From assembly GCA_964509765.1 (NCBI GenBank), contig CAZDYI010000138.1:1-15584 (forward strand): 15,584 nucleotides of DNA, in the 5' to 3' direction. The notes beneath the pieces were generated by a model that did no database searches, was not told the origin of the DNA, and was given only the letters and a program-made list of their open reading frames with translations. A program made the position numbers and the translations under genes. This stretch comes from CAZDYI01 sp964509765. Its GTDB lineage: Bacteria > Pseudomonadota > Gammaproteobacteria > Tethybacterales > Tethybacteraceae. Shown one piece after another: positions 14,826 to 15,584 of the stretch (position 1 is the stretch's first letter; each line of letters starts with the position of its first letter).

Positions 14826-15584
14826 TTGCTTAAACGGTTTTTTTCCTCAAGTTCCTGTAGCATGGTCTCCGTTGTTCTTGCCACCCGACCATCCGCCGGA
14901 TAGTGGTGGGGCGCGTCGTACATTCCCAACTGGTCGACTATGGGACGATTGCGCATGCCCGGAGCGTTGAGGGGCTCGCTGTGCCTCTTACTCAAGTCAA
15001 TCCGCCTGACCCCGAGGTTCTCCACGCCGGCCACGGCCTCGTCGAAGCGGCGCTCCTTGAGCAGATCGAACCTGGTCTTGCCGCATTCCGGCACAACCTC
15101 GAACAGCAGCGGCCTCGTGAAGCTGCCCATGCCCCGGAACAGGTGGCGCAGCGCCTTGAGCAGCTTATACACCAAGGCGCGGTTCCTCCTGGACATTCTT
15201 TTCCCGTACTTCCAGTTGTACAATGCGCGCCGGCTCACGCCGAGAAGATCGGCCACCTCCTCCCATTTCAGAGCCGCAAGCCAGGGAAGCTCGCTTACCG
15301 CTTCGGCCGGGGACAGCGAGTCGCTGACGTACAGCGAGTCTGGTGACTCCGGGTCCTCATAGACGAAGCGCGGCACCTTTGCATGAAGCGGGTTGGCCTT
15401 CCGCCTCATGCCGAGACTGTCCGCGCCCATGCCGCTGAGCACCTCGGCCAGGCTTGCGGCAAGCGCCTCCGCCGCCTCGGCGACGGGCCCGGCCTCAAAG
15501 GGGACGACGTCCTCCTTGTGCAGGTCCACCTCCAGCGCCCAGCCCGGCCCTGCGTCCTTGCCGTTGGAGATCCCGGCCTCGAAA
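14822..15584 (-). CDS. Helix-turn-helix protein, possible antitoxin-like regulator (5' end off window)
   Basis: The frame is open to the right edge, giving about 253 visible residues; the GTG at 15529 is not needed as a start because the sequence before it (AGISNGKDAGPGWALEVD) reads as normal protein. A helix-turn-helix is clear at 15265-15203: WEEVADLLGVSRRALYNWKYG. After it come helices (VYKLLKALRHLFRG) and FDLLKERRFDEAV at about 15070-15032. This order recalls the Xre/MbcA/ParS antitoxins, where a DNA-binding domain precedes a small toxin-binding domain ending in a DLL...EA pattern, but the protein is larger, with an N-terminal part of unknown role and a C-terminal tail. It probably represses its own operon. 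Its stop overlaps the start of the next gene by four bases. Family membership is by resemblance only. Confidence 0.75.
   Translation of the reverse strand, partial: FEAGISNGKDAGPGWALEVDLHKEDVVPFEAGPVAEAAEALAASLAEVLSGMGADSLGMRRKANPLHAKVPRFVYEDPESPDSLYVSDSLSPAEAVSELPWLAALKWEEVADLLGVSRRALYNWKYGKRMSRRNRALVYKLLKALRHLFRGMGSFTRPLLFEVVPECGKTRFDLLKERRFDEAVAGVENLGVRRIDLSKRHSEPLNAPGMRNRPIVDQLGMYDAPHHYPADGRVARTTETMLQELEEKNRLSK

Noticed and set aside
1..15584. CRISPR array, insertion sequence or rRNA
   Set aside because: No regularly spaced repeats, no transposase motifs with terminal inverted repeats, and no rRNA-like sequence were seen on reading the window.

Overview
The window comes from a high-GC bacterium with compact, mostly collinear genes. 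Nothing in it fixes the taxon. The IspH, LspA, class IIB aldolase and Aas-type proteins read as generally proteobacterial in style, but that is an impression and not a placement. Almost every gene lies on the minus strand; the one clear plus-strand gene is a redoxin at 12610-13200.

Left edge (1-2168): the first 2.1 kb is the 5' part of a beta-class DNA methyltransferase (Type III Mod-like) that runs off the left end. Its middle, where the target-recognition domain should lie, is much more AT-rich than the rest of the window. The gene carries a run of ten G just after its DPPY motif, and a run of eleven C lies just upstream of its probable start. It is a strong candidate for a horizontally acquired, phase-variable methyltransferase.

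Centre (2169-12464): a tight minus-strand row that reads, in transcription order, aldo/keto reductase, ispH, PfkB-family sugar kinase, tRNA-Thr(CGU), TrpB2-type tryptophan synthase beta chain, Tat-exported metallo-beta-lactamase-fold protein, glpK, class II fructose-bisphosphate aldolase, and an Aas-like acyltransferase/acyl-ACP synthetase fusion whose acyltransferase half looks catalytically dead. Most gaps are under 50 bases. Glycerol kinase, aldolase, the sugar kinase and the lipid gene suggest a link between triose/glycerol metabolism and membrane lipid turnover. The other genes are general housekeeping.

Right part (12465-15584): a short divergent promoter region separates the reductase from the redoxin. 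The redoxin converges on lspA (signal peptidase II). Beyond lspA is an accessory two-gene unit: a helix-turn-helix protein (its 5' end is off the window) overlapping by ATGA with a protein carrying an SQTCDIV motif. The second gene stops at a TAA, but coding-like sequence continues in the same frame for about 49 more codons, so it is either interrupted by a nonsense mutation or read through.

The most interesting items are the two homopolymer tracts at the methyltransferase, the in-frame stop in the right-hand module, the module itself (regulator plus protein of unknown function, toxin-antitoxin-like in layout), and the degenerate PlsC half of the Aas-like protein.
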